From an uncultured Vampirovibrio sp. (GTDB taxonomy: Bacteria > Cyanobacteriota > Vampirovibrionia > Gastranaerophilales > Gastranaerophilaceae), in contig CAJTLG010000013.1 in the NCBI GenBank assembly GCA_910577395.1, forward strand, positions 1 through 46,394: a DNA stretch of 46,394 bases, in the 5' to 3' direction. Under the pieces are notes generated by a model. That model saw only the letters and a list, made by a program, of their open reading frames with translations, did not search any database and was not told the DNA's origin. Position 1 is the first letter of the stretch. Every line of letters starts with the position of its first letter. Position numbers and translations under genes: made by a program. Below are positions 15,120 to 21,755 of the stretch, in pieces.

Positions 15120-17897
15120 TTATTTTATTTTCTTTAAGGATGAAAGGAAATTATTATGTTCAACATCTCCGTCTACTGAGGTTAAAAATACCTGACAATC
15201 TTTTTCATCAGCCTCAATCGGCGGCAGATTTTTAAGTTCTGAGGCATAATAATGAGTATCATTTCTGCTGCTTAAAGGCATTCTGTTTGCAAGACTGTTA
15301 AGTGAAAATTTTCTTAAAAATCCTGCTGCACCTTTATTTTTGCTGCTGAATTTAGTGTAAATTCTTAAAATTACATCACTTGTATCAAGATTATAACACC
15401 CTACAATGTAGCTGCTTAATTGCGGGGAGGATGATTTTATTTTTAACAGTTTTACAAAATTGTTGTCTATATAAAGTTCTCCGGATATCTTATCAAAATT
15501 TCCTTCAGGGATGTTTACAATATCTGAAAATATTGAAGGGCTAATCATTACAAGCGGATTTCTGAATAATGATGCAAATTTCATTAAATATTCAACAAGT
15601 CCTATTTTTTGTATTTGGCCGTTATTTATTGCAAACTTTATTTGTCCGTTTAATTTCATACTGTCATCTGTGTTAATTTCAATAAGGCCGCTTGCCTTGC
15701 CTGAAATTTCCCTTGGCAGATTTAAAAGCGTGGTTGTCATAGTATCGGAATTAACATCTTTTACGCCAAGGCGCAGATAATACTTGTGTTTGTTTAAATC
15801 ACACAATACTTTTATTGTTGAAATGCCTTCCGCTATATCAAATTTATTTGAGTGCAATTCAAGATTATTGTTTTTTAGGGTTAAATTTGCGATAAGATTT
15901 CCAAAGTTAATGTCCTTGTAAGACCCTTCTTTAAGTTTAAACACGCATTTCTCAATAATGATATTGTTGGTATCAAATGTTACAACATTATCATCGTGGT
16001 TTTCGCTTGTTTCATCGGTTGCATTGTTCACGGCAACATCAGTTTGCGGTGTTTGATTGAATGAATTCATCAACTTTTCAAGATTCATTTTATCAAGCTC
16101 AAAATCCAAATTTCTTATAACTATAGGATATTTAATAGAGCTTTTAATATCCCCTGCAAACTTAAATTCAGAACGTTTAAATCTTCCGTCCGATTTTATG
16201 TGTATAGTGTCATTATCTGTAAATAAATCTGCCTTTTTAATGAAAACCCTCTGGGAAGGTATTCTTATATTATTTGAGGTTATTTTTCCTTTTATAACGG
16301 GATTTTCATTTTCATTTACTATATATAATTTTCCTGCAAATTCACCGCCCTTAAACAGTTTTTGTCCTGCAAGAATATTTAAAAACTCGCTTGGCAGAGG
16401 ATTTGGGATTTCAAACCCGAAAGCTTTCATATCAGGGATTTCTTTTGTTATATCAAACCTGCCCCTTAATGTGACAACAGGCTTTACTTTGGACCCTTTT
16501 TTAAGCTCTTCGGCTATATAATAATTTACTTCCCTTAAATCAAAATATTTACCTTCAAGGTGCATATCAGCTTTTACTGCCCTATCGTACGTTACAGGGG
16601 TTAATGATGCACCGTCTACCAGGATATCATCCCCTTTTGCAAGTTTTGACATCCAGATAATATCAATTTTATCGTATATGGATTTTACTATGATTTTTGT
16701 GCCGGCCTTTGCACTTGTTTTATTTTTCGTCTTTATTATTTCAAGCGGTATACCTGCAATCGGGGAAAGGTAATCTTTTGCAAATTCATTATTCGCTGCT
16801 GTATCAATATTAATTTCCGTTTCAACGGATTTCATATAATCTTTTACATTACCGTATAAGGCTACTTTATTTGAAGAATTTTTGCCGTAATATCCTTTGA
16901 AATCCTTTAAATCAATAGTATTTGGGGTGATTTGAATAACCCCTTCATTTACATTTAAGGGCATATTATTTAAAGGGATAATTTTTACATACCCGTTATT
17001 TAATACAATTTTGCCATTCATACCTTCTTTTGCAAGGTTTATATCAAAATCAAAATTTCCGCTTAATTTATCAAAAAATGAGAGTATTTCACTGCCGTTT
17101 GGAATAACCAAATCCGTTTCAAATAAATCTGCAGCATCTTTAATATCGAATTTCTTGGATGAAACATTGGCGCTTAATCCCTTTTCGTTAGAGCCTTCAG
17201 CGTTAATATGAATGTTTGAATTGTTTATATTAAAAATGCAATCATCTATATAAAGGTGTTTGTTTTTTATTAAAACCTTGTTATCATCCTTTATTTTAAA
17301 GCTTAGTGTTTTATTCTTATTCTTAATTTCTGTGCCTATATTAAAGTGTACGTACCGTTCTTTTTTATTTGTATTATCAATATTTAAATCATCAGCTGTT
17401 ACCTTAATAACGCAATCAGGTTTTGGTGAATACAGAATAAGGCTTTTTTTTAAATCCAAAATTGAATTATATAAATCAAGCTTAAAATCGATTTCTTTAT
17501 TTTCGGTATTTTCATCTGCAGGAAATGCTTTAATAAGTTTATTGGCATCTGTATATATGTAGTCTGCACCAAAATTATTAATAACAAACCTTTTTTTCAA
17601 CAAACCTATAAAAGAAATTCCGGTTTTTATATTATCAATTTCAAAAAGACTTATATTATCCTGTAAAATTATAATTTTATCTGCCGAAAATTCCACATTA
17701 GAATTTATATAAGTTTTTAGTTTAGGATTTTCTATTTTTATATCAACAGGCAAGTTTTTGCTAATTGTTTTGCACACACCATTCATTATTTTTTGGTTGG
17801 AAACAATGGCAGGGGCTATTATAAAATATAATAAAAGCAATGTTGCAGCCAAAACGGCAATGCATGATGATAAAATTATTAAAATTCTCTTTTTCAT
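15120..17897 (-). CDS. AsmA/TamB-like (AsmA-YhdP superfamily) envelope protein, 925 aa
   Basis: The protein starts with a signal anchor, MKKRILIILSSCIAVLAATL, then a very long beta-rich periplasmic region with repeating strands of the ADKIIILQDNISLFEIDNI type. Its C-terminal part (about 740-870) has the AsmA_2-like pattern of SGKASGLIEINTDDSMKLNG and GQIQKIGLVEYLMKFASLF. Proteins of this superfamily form grooved bridges that move phospholipids between inner and outer membranes, so its presence points to a two-membrane cell. The frame extends to 17930, but the ATG at 17897 has a ribosome site (GAGGAAG) 8 nt upstream and starts the anchor. It is divergent from the WG-repeat gene. Exact subfamily is not settled. 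Confidence 0.82.
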   Translation of the reverse strand: MKKRILIILSSCIAVLAATLLLLYFIIAPAIVSNQKIMNGVCKTISKNLPVDIKIENPKLKTYINSNVEFSADKIIILQDNISLFEIDNIKTGISFIGLLKKRFVINNFGADYIYTDANKLIKAFPADENTENKEIDFKLDLYNSILDLKKSLILYSPKPDCVIKVTADDLNIDNTNKKERYVHFNIGTEIKNKNKTLSFKIKDDNKVLIKNKHLYIDDCIFNINNSNIHINAEGSNEKGLSANVSSKKFDIKDAADLFETDLVIPNGSEILSFFDKLSGNFDFDINLAKEGMNGKIVLNNGYVKIIPLNNMPLNVNEGVIQITPNTIDLKDFKGYYGKNSSNKVALYGNVKDYMKSVETEINIDTAANNEFAKDYLSPIAGIPLEIIKTKNKTSAKAGTKIIVKSIYDKIDIIWMSKLAKGDDILVDGASLTPVTYDRAVKADMHLEGKYFDLREVNYYIAEELKKGSKVKPVVTLRGRFDITKEIPDMKAFGFEIPNPLPSEFLNILAGQKLFKGGEFAGKLYIVNENENPVIKGKITSNNIRIPSQRVFIKKADLFTDNDTIHIKSDGRFKRSEFKFAGDIKSSIKYPIVIRNLDFELDKMNLEKLMNSFNQTPQTDVAVNNATDETSENHDDNVVTFDTNNIIIEKCVFKLKEGSYKDINFGNLIANLTLKNNNLELHSNKFDIAEGISTIKVLCDLNKHKYYLRLGVKDVNSDTMTTTLLNLPREISGKASGLIEINTDDSMKLNGQIKFAINNGQIQKIGLVEYLMKFASLFRNPLVMISPSIFSDIVNIPEGNFDKISGELYIDNNFVKLLKIKSSSPQLSSYIVGCYNLDTSDVILRIYTKFSSKNKGAAGFLRKFSLNSLANRMPLSSRNDTHYYASELKNLPPIEADEKDCQVFLTSVDGDVEHNNFLSSLKKIK

Positions 17898-17957
17898 CTT
17901 AATCTTCCTCTTCGTAAACAATAATAGCACAATAGATTTTATGATATTATATGGTTT

Positions 17958-18851
17958 ATGAAGAAGATTTTTTTAACCGTTATTATCGCCCTGTTATTTC
18001 AATGCGGGGCTTATGCAATTACGGAAGATATAGCCGTTAAAACATTTACAAATGAAAAAGGCCTGTGGGGTCTTAAAGATACCGGCGGTAATGTTGTTGT
18101 TGAACCGCAATATAAAAAGCTGATTGGGCTTGGCGCATCATCATATATTGTACAAAAAAGAGGTAAGTTTGGCCTTATAGATAAAGGCGGCAAAATTCTT
18201 GTTCCGATAAAATATAGCCATACTTCAAGACTGCTTGGGAAATATTTAAGGATAGGAAACGGTTCAAAATATGCCCTGTATAATGAAAAGGGCGAAGAAT
18301 TGCTCCCTATGGAGTATTCTACTATTGATATTTTATTTGGCGGGATGTTTTTAACCTGTAAAAAATATAAATACGGCCTTATTGATTATAAAGGCAGGGT
18401 GATACTTGATAATCTTTTTGATGATATCTATATGCCCCAATCCAATATTATGCGCCTTAAATATCTTGGACAATGGTATGAAATAGAACAGGTAAAGGCT
18501 GAAACGCTTAAATTGCCTGAAGATATGAAAAATATTAAAACAAACAAAAATTATATAGTAACAAAACTGGCCGAGCACCCTGCTGTAGCTGTAGGGTATT
18601 CTGCGGTAACATTTACCGATTATCTTTTAAAGATATTTTCTTCAATTTCACCGGCACATGAGCAAACCATTGATAATTTAATGCTTTTGCAGGGGGCTGA
18701 TGCTGTTTCTATTTATTTAAAATTAAGCTGGCTGCCAAAATACCCGTTTGTTTTTGCAAAGAATTATTTTAATGCTGTTAAAAACCCGAATAACGGGCCT
18801 TTATCAGGAATTAAAACCAATCTTATGAATAAAGCAGAGGAAGAAGAATAA
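17958..18851 (+). CDS. Secreted WG-repeat protein, 297 aa
   Basis: A signal peptide (MKKIFLTVIIALLFQCGAYA) is followed by at least four WG-type beta repeats: GLWGLKDTGGNVV, GKFGLIDKGGKIL, SKYALYNEKGEEL and YKYGLIDYKGRVI. Spacing is about 35-45 residues up to about residue 160. These repeats form beta-propeller-like or solenoid folds whose ligand is usually unknown. The C-terminal 130 residues are helical and unassigned. A TATTAT box at 17945-17950 lies 7 nt before the ATG, so the mRNA is probably leaderless. The transposon inserted exactly at this gene's stop codon: the last base of TAA is the first base of the target duplication. Its own terminator is therefore lost or displaced, and its transcript runs into the transposase. 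Confidence 0.82.
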   Translation: MKKIFLTVIIALLFQCGAYAITEDIAVKTFTNEKGLWGLKDTGGNVVVEPQYKKLIGLGASSYIVQKRGKFGLIDKGGKILVPIKYSHTSRLLGKYLRIGNGSKYALYNEKGEELLPMEYSTIDILFGGMFLTCKKYKYGLIDYKGRVILDNLFDDIYMPQSNIMRLKYLGQWYEIEQVKAETLKLPEDMKNIKTNKNYIVTKLAEHPAVAVGYSAVTFTDYLLKIFSSISPAHEQTIDNLMLLQGADAVSIYLKLSWLPKYPFVFAKNYFNAVKNPNNGPLSGIKTNLMNKAEEEE

Positions 18852-18858
18852 AAAATTA
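18851..18858. repeat. Target-site duplication, left copy (AAAAATTA)
   Basis: The 8-mer AAAAATTA directly precedes the left terminal inverted repeat and is repeated exactly at 21732-21739. Eight base pairs is the duplication size known for the IS1595 family. Confidence 0.9.
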
Positions 18859-18889
18859 GGTAACTATATATAATTTTACACAAAAATAT
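18859..18889 (+). repeat. Left terminal inverted repeat of the transposon (31 bp)
   Basis: Perfectly complementary to 21701-21731. It begins GGTAACTATATA and ends CACAAAAATAT. Confidence 0.93.
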
Positions 18890-18890
18890 A

Positions 18891-18919
18891 TTGACTTAGT
18901 GTAATTTCGGTATTATAAT
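18891..18919 (+). promoter_or_regulatory. Transposase promoter
   Basis: TTGACT (18891-18896), a 17-bp spacer and TATAAT (18914-18919) lie directly inside the left terminal repeat. This is near consensus and would start transcription around 18926. Confidence 0.85.
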
Positions 18920-18953
18920 GTTAATGTAAAGTTGAAAAGGCATTAACATTATA
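18914..18953 (+). promoter_or_regulatory. 13-bp inverted repeat across the -10 box and the transposase start
   Basis: TATAATGTTAATG (18914-18926) and CATTAACATTATA (18941-18953) are perfect complements around a 14-nt loop that carries the ribosome site (GAAAAGG). The left arm covers the -10 box. Transcripts from the element's own promoter start near its end and cannot form the hairpin, while transcripts entering from the WG gene can. Confidence 0.75.
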
Positions 18954-19870
18954 TGATTAACAAAGATTTTAATTCAATAATAGAAATTATACAAACCTTT
19001 AAAGATGAACAAACTTGCATAGAGTACCTTGAGGAGCTCCGCTGGGGCGGTGTTGTTATTAGCCCTTTTGATAAAGACTCAAAAGTTTATAAATGCAAGG
19101 GCGGTAAATACCGTTGCAGAAATACCGGTAAGTATTTCAATGTTAAAACAAACACCTTGTTTGATAATACAAAAGTTGAGCTTCAAAAGTGGTTCATTGC
19201 TATTTGGCTTGTAACATCTCATAAAAAAGGTATAAGCTCCTTGCAACTATCAAGAGATATTGACGTTACACAAAAAACAGCATGGTTTATGCTTCAACGC
19301 ATCCGTAAATGTTTTGGTATTGAAAACAATAACGATTTAGACGGTAATGTCGAAGTTGATGAAACATATATTGGCGGCAAAAACAAAAACAGGCACACTG
19401 ATAAAAAGGTTGCTAATTCACAAGGTAGAAGTTCAAAAGATAAAACCCCGGTTATAGGTATGGTTGAAAGACAAGGCAAATTAAACGCTAAAACCGTAAA
19501 AGATGTACAGGCTGAAACCTTGACTGCTGAAATTGTTGAAAGAATTAAGCAAACAGCTCATTTACATACCGATGAATGGTTGGGTTACAGAGGCATTTCA
19601 AGACTTTATAAGCATTCAATAGTTAAGCACAATGTAGGGCAATACGTTGATGGCGATAAATATACAAACACGATTGAGGGCTTTTGGTCTTTGTTAAAAC
19701 GTGGGATTATCGGTATCTATCATTTTACATCAAGAAAACACCTACAAAAATATGTGGATGAGTTTGTATTCAGATACAATACAAGAATGTTTAGTGAATG
19801 TGGTAGGTTTAATTTGTTACTTTCAAATATGGGCGTTAGAACTACTTATAGGGGGTTAATTTATGGATAA
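18953..19870 (+). CDS. IS1595-family (ISXO2-like) DDE transposase, 305 aa
   Basis: The N-terminus (residues 45-75) has the remains of the zinc-ribbon found in this family (YKCKGGKYRCRNTGKYF), with only two of the cysteines. The catalytic domain has VEVDETYIGG (Asp136), HTDEWLGYRG (Asp207) and TNTIEGFWSLLKRG, with Asn239/Glu242 and Lys249. The family is known for D-D-N/E-K active sites; which residue completes it here is not certain. The closing FRYNTR is also typical. The frame is intact. The start ATG at 18953 overlaps the right arm of an inverted repeat. Its 3' end overlaps the passenger P63C gene (ATGGATAA), so the two are probably co-translated. Confidence 0.95.
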   Translation: MINKDFNSIIEIIQTFKDEQTCIEYLEELRWGGVVISPFDKDSKVYKCKGGKYRCRNTGKYFNVKTNTLFDNTKVELQKWFIAIWLVTSHKKGISSLQLSRDIDVTQKTAWFMLQRIRKCFGIENNNDLDGNVEVDETYIGGKNKNRHTDKKVANSQGRSSKDKTPVIGMVERQGKLNAKTVKDVQAETLTAEIVERIKQTAHLHTDEWLGYRGISRLYKHSIVKHNVGQYVDGDKYTNTIEGFWSLLKRGIIGIYHFTSRKHLQKYVDEFVFRYNTRMFSECGRFNLLLSNMGVRTTYRGLIYG

Positions 19871-20822
19871 TAATAAACAAATCAGATATGAAGGTGAAAT
19901 AAAATTGGGTAATTTTGGCATACCTTGTTATGTACTTGAGGATGGCACTCGTGTTTTATCTGGTAGAGGTATGCAAGAAGCTCTAAAAATGGTTGACGAA
20001 GTAGAAGATGGAAAGCAAAAATCTGGGACCAGATTACAAAGATATTTAAACCAAAAATCGCTAGAAGCCTTTATTTATAAGGATAAAGAGCAGGGCCATT
20101 ATAACCCAACAATATGTTATAAAGGTTCTCAAAAGATAAATGGATATGAAGCAACAATTTTAGCAGATATTTGTGACGCCTTTCTTGAAGCAAGAAAAAA
20201 TATACCTTTGTCACCTAGGCAAAAAATAATAGCAGACCAATGTGAAATTTTAATCAGAGGTTTTGCAAGAGTAGGCATCATAGCTCTTATTGATGAGGCC
20301 ACTGGGTACCAATATGACCGTGAAAGATATGAGCTACAAAAAATACTTACTGCCTATGTGTCAGACGAAATCTTAAAATGGCAATTAACATTTACTGATG
20401 AATTTTATAAAGAGATATTCCGTTTATGGAATTTGCCTTTTATTCCTAAGTATATTAAAAATAAACCGTCTTTTATAGGTAAATTGACCACAAAATACAT
20501 TTATGACCAAATGCCAAAGGGTGTTATGGAAAAAATCAAAGAAAATATAGGAAAAACTGCAAAAGGCAATTATAGATACAGATGGCATCAAAATTTAACA
20601 CCTGATATAGGTAAAGAACATTTAAAAAAACAAATACATGAAGTTACTGCTTTAATGTCAATAGCAAAATCAAAAGAACAGTTTGATGCTTTCTTTCAAC
20701 AGAAATATGGTAGTGCTCCCATACAATTAGAATTAGAATTTAATGAAGATATGGAAGCACAAAAAAGTAATTTCAACAAAAATATAGAAAAAGCCCTTGA
20801 CTACAACCCAAACGAAAACTAA
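19863..20822 (+). CDS. P63C-domain passenger protein, 319 aa
   Basis: The protein looks like the P63C domain family, phage- and mobile-element-associated proteins of unknown function. Supporting stretches are GIPCYVLEDGTRVLSGRGMQ at the N-terminus, the central LIDEATGYQYDRERYELQKI, and WQLTFTDEFYKEIFRLW with KPSFIGKLTTKYIYDQMPKG, which are the most family-like. The region around residues 20-60 resembles the Bro/KilA-like DNA-linked N-terminal modules. It has no signal peptide or transmembrane helix. A strong AGGGGG ribosome site lies within the transposase 3' end. Its TAA overlaps the TAG of the convergent XRE gene. A role in transposition, host take-over or protection is open. Confidence 0.8.
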   Translation: MDNNKQIRYEGEIKLGNFGIPCYVLEDGTRVLSGRGMQEALKMVDEVEDGKQKSGTRLQRYLNQKSLEAFIYKDKEQGHYNPTICYKGSQKINGYEATILADICDAFLEARKNIPLSPRQKIIADQCEILIRGFARVGIIALIDEATGYQYDRERYELQKILTAYVSDEILKWQLTFTDEFYKEIFRLWNLPFIPKYIKNKPSFIGKLTTKYIYDQMPKGVMEKIKENIGKTAKGNYRYRWHQNLTPDIGKEHLKKQIHEVTALMSIAKSKEQFDAFFQQKYGSAPIQLELEFNEDMEAQKSNFNKNIEKALDYNPNEN

Positions 20823-21031
20823 TTAAAAAACTCTTTAATATCAATCTCAAAAAACTTAGCTAAATAGTACAGTGTTTCTGTACTTGCTAAGTTTTTTCCA
20901 CGTTCAATACAGGATATATGCTCTCTTGACATATCAACACATTCAGAAAGTTTTTCTTGCGATAAACCACGCTCAAGGCGTAGCGCCTTTACCTTTCTTC
21001 CTATTTGGTTTCTTAACTTGCGTATGCCCAT
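20819..21031 (-). CDS. Small XRE regulator in the transposon, 70 aa
   Basis: The whole protein is one XRE helix-turn-helix: IGRKVKALRLERGLSQEKLS then DMSREHISCIERGKNLASTE, with the usual hydrophobic core and a final helix. It has no effector domain, so it is probably a dimeric repressor. It is transcribed against the transposase/P63C unit and divergently from the membrane-protein gene. Only 16 bp before its ATG is an 18-bp palindrome (21047-21064), so it likely represses itself and the divergent gene. Its stop overlaps the P63C stop by 3 nt. Confidence 0.88.
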   Translation of the reverse strand: MGIRKLRNQIGRKVKALRLERGLSQEKLSECVDMSREHISCIERGKNLASTETLYYLAKFFEIDIKEFFN

Positions 21032-21046
21032 ATAAACATGGTGTCA

Positions 21047-21081
21047 TGTAATATTCATATTACAGTAAGATTGATATTACA
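21047..21081. promoter_or_regulatory. Candidate operator of the transposon XRE regulator
   Basis: A perfect palindrome TGTAATAT-TC-ATATTACA spans 21047-21064. Its half-site ATATTACA recurs at 21074-21081, 17 bp further on. It lies in the 136-bp divergent promoter region between the XRE and membrane-protein genes. Confidence 0.6.
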
Positions 21082-21167
21082 AAATATAGGTATAATTCAA
21101 TATATACATGTGTTTATATATTTTAAATTTATGATATGATTTTTTTGTAGTTAAAGTGAGGTAAAAA

Positions 21168-21701
21168 ATGGCAAAAGCTAAAAATAAGGTTTTATCGGGA
21201 CTATATGAAGGGAGTCAAATACTTAGATTGCCTGTTAGAACATCTTTTTTCGGTGAATTATTCTTTATTGTTAAAATAAACAAAGTTATAGTTAATGAAG
21301 CTAATATTACAAGCATTGAGGTTATAGATAAAGATACATCAAAAGATAATTCAAGCAGCCTTGCAAGGGGTATAGTAGGTGGTGCTTTATTAGGTAGTGC
21401 AGGATTGATTGCGGGTGCTTCTATGGGTAGCATAGGTTCAATAAACACCTTATGTATAACTTGGAAAGACGGTCAAAAAAGCCTTGTAGAAGTTGATAGT
21501 GAAATTTTTAAGATATTAAATACAATACATTGGAATGTACAAAATCATATTGATACTACAGAAAAATACAAAAAAGCTGAAAAATGTAATAAGCAAGTTA
21601 AAAAAGGTTGTCTTACAATTATGGCAGTTTATATTGCTTTATTGGTTATAGGTGGAATTATAGCTGCTATATCTACTTTATGGCATAACTTGTTTTTATA
21701 A
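21168..21701 (+). CDS. Passenger membrane protein with glycine-zipper segment, 177 aa
   Basis: The family is not firmly recognised. The N-terminal 65 residues are beta-rich (ILRLPVRTSFFGELFFIVKI). A glycine-rich hydrophobic segment follows (about 66-90, ARGIVGGALLGSAGLIAGAS). Next is a short beta region (INTLCITWKDGQKSLVEVDS), and the C-terminus is a strong transmembrane helix (about 149-170, TIMAVYIALLVIGGIIAAIS). The layout is that of small PH-like/glycine-zipper membrane proteins. A ribosome site (GTGAGGT) and a TATGAT-like -10 box precede it. As the divergent partner of an XRE repressor it could be the regulated effector, for example a membrane-acting toxin or immunity protein; this is inference. 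Confidence 0.75.
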   Translation: MAKAKNKVLSGLYEGSQILRLPVRTSFFGELFFIVKINKVIVNEANITSIEVIDKDTSKDNSSSLARGIVGGALLGSAGLIAGASMGSIGSINTLCITWKDGQKSLVEVDSEIFKILNTIHWNVQNHIDTTEKYKKAEKCNKQVKKGCLTIMAVYIALLVIGGIIAAISTLWHNLFL

Positions 21702-21731
21702 TATTTTTGTGTAAAATTATATATAGTTACC
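21701..21731 (-). repeat. Right terminal inverted repeat of the transposon (31 bp)
   Basis: Perfect complement of 18859-18889. It begins at the last base of the membrane-protein stop codon. Confidence 0.93.
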
Positions 21732-21739
21732 AAAAATTA
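21732..21739. repeat. Target-site duplication, right copy (AAAAATTA)
   Basis: Identical to 18851-18858 and directly abutting the right inverted repeat. Confidence 0.9.
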
Positions 21740-21755
21740 TTCTAACCCTGTATTT

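Larger units (their letters stand above)
18859..21731 (+). mobile_element. IS1595-type transposon with three passenger genes, 2873 bp
   Basis: The element is bounded by perfect 31-bp terminal inverted repeats starting GGTAACTATATA and flanked by an 8-bp duplication AAAAATTA. It contains, in order, a DDE transposase of the IS1595/ISXO2 type, a P63C-domain gene overlapping it by 8 nt, a small convergent XRE regulator, and a divergent glycine-rich membrane protein. Intact ends and open frames suggest recent, possibly active, insertion. It sits in a gap of about 24 bp between the convergent WG and EAL genes. IS1595 members with passenger genes are known from the literature on that family; this particular cargo set is the notable part. 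Confidence 0.92.
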
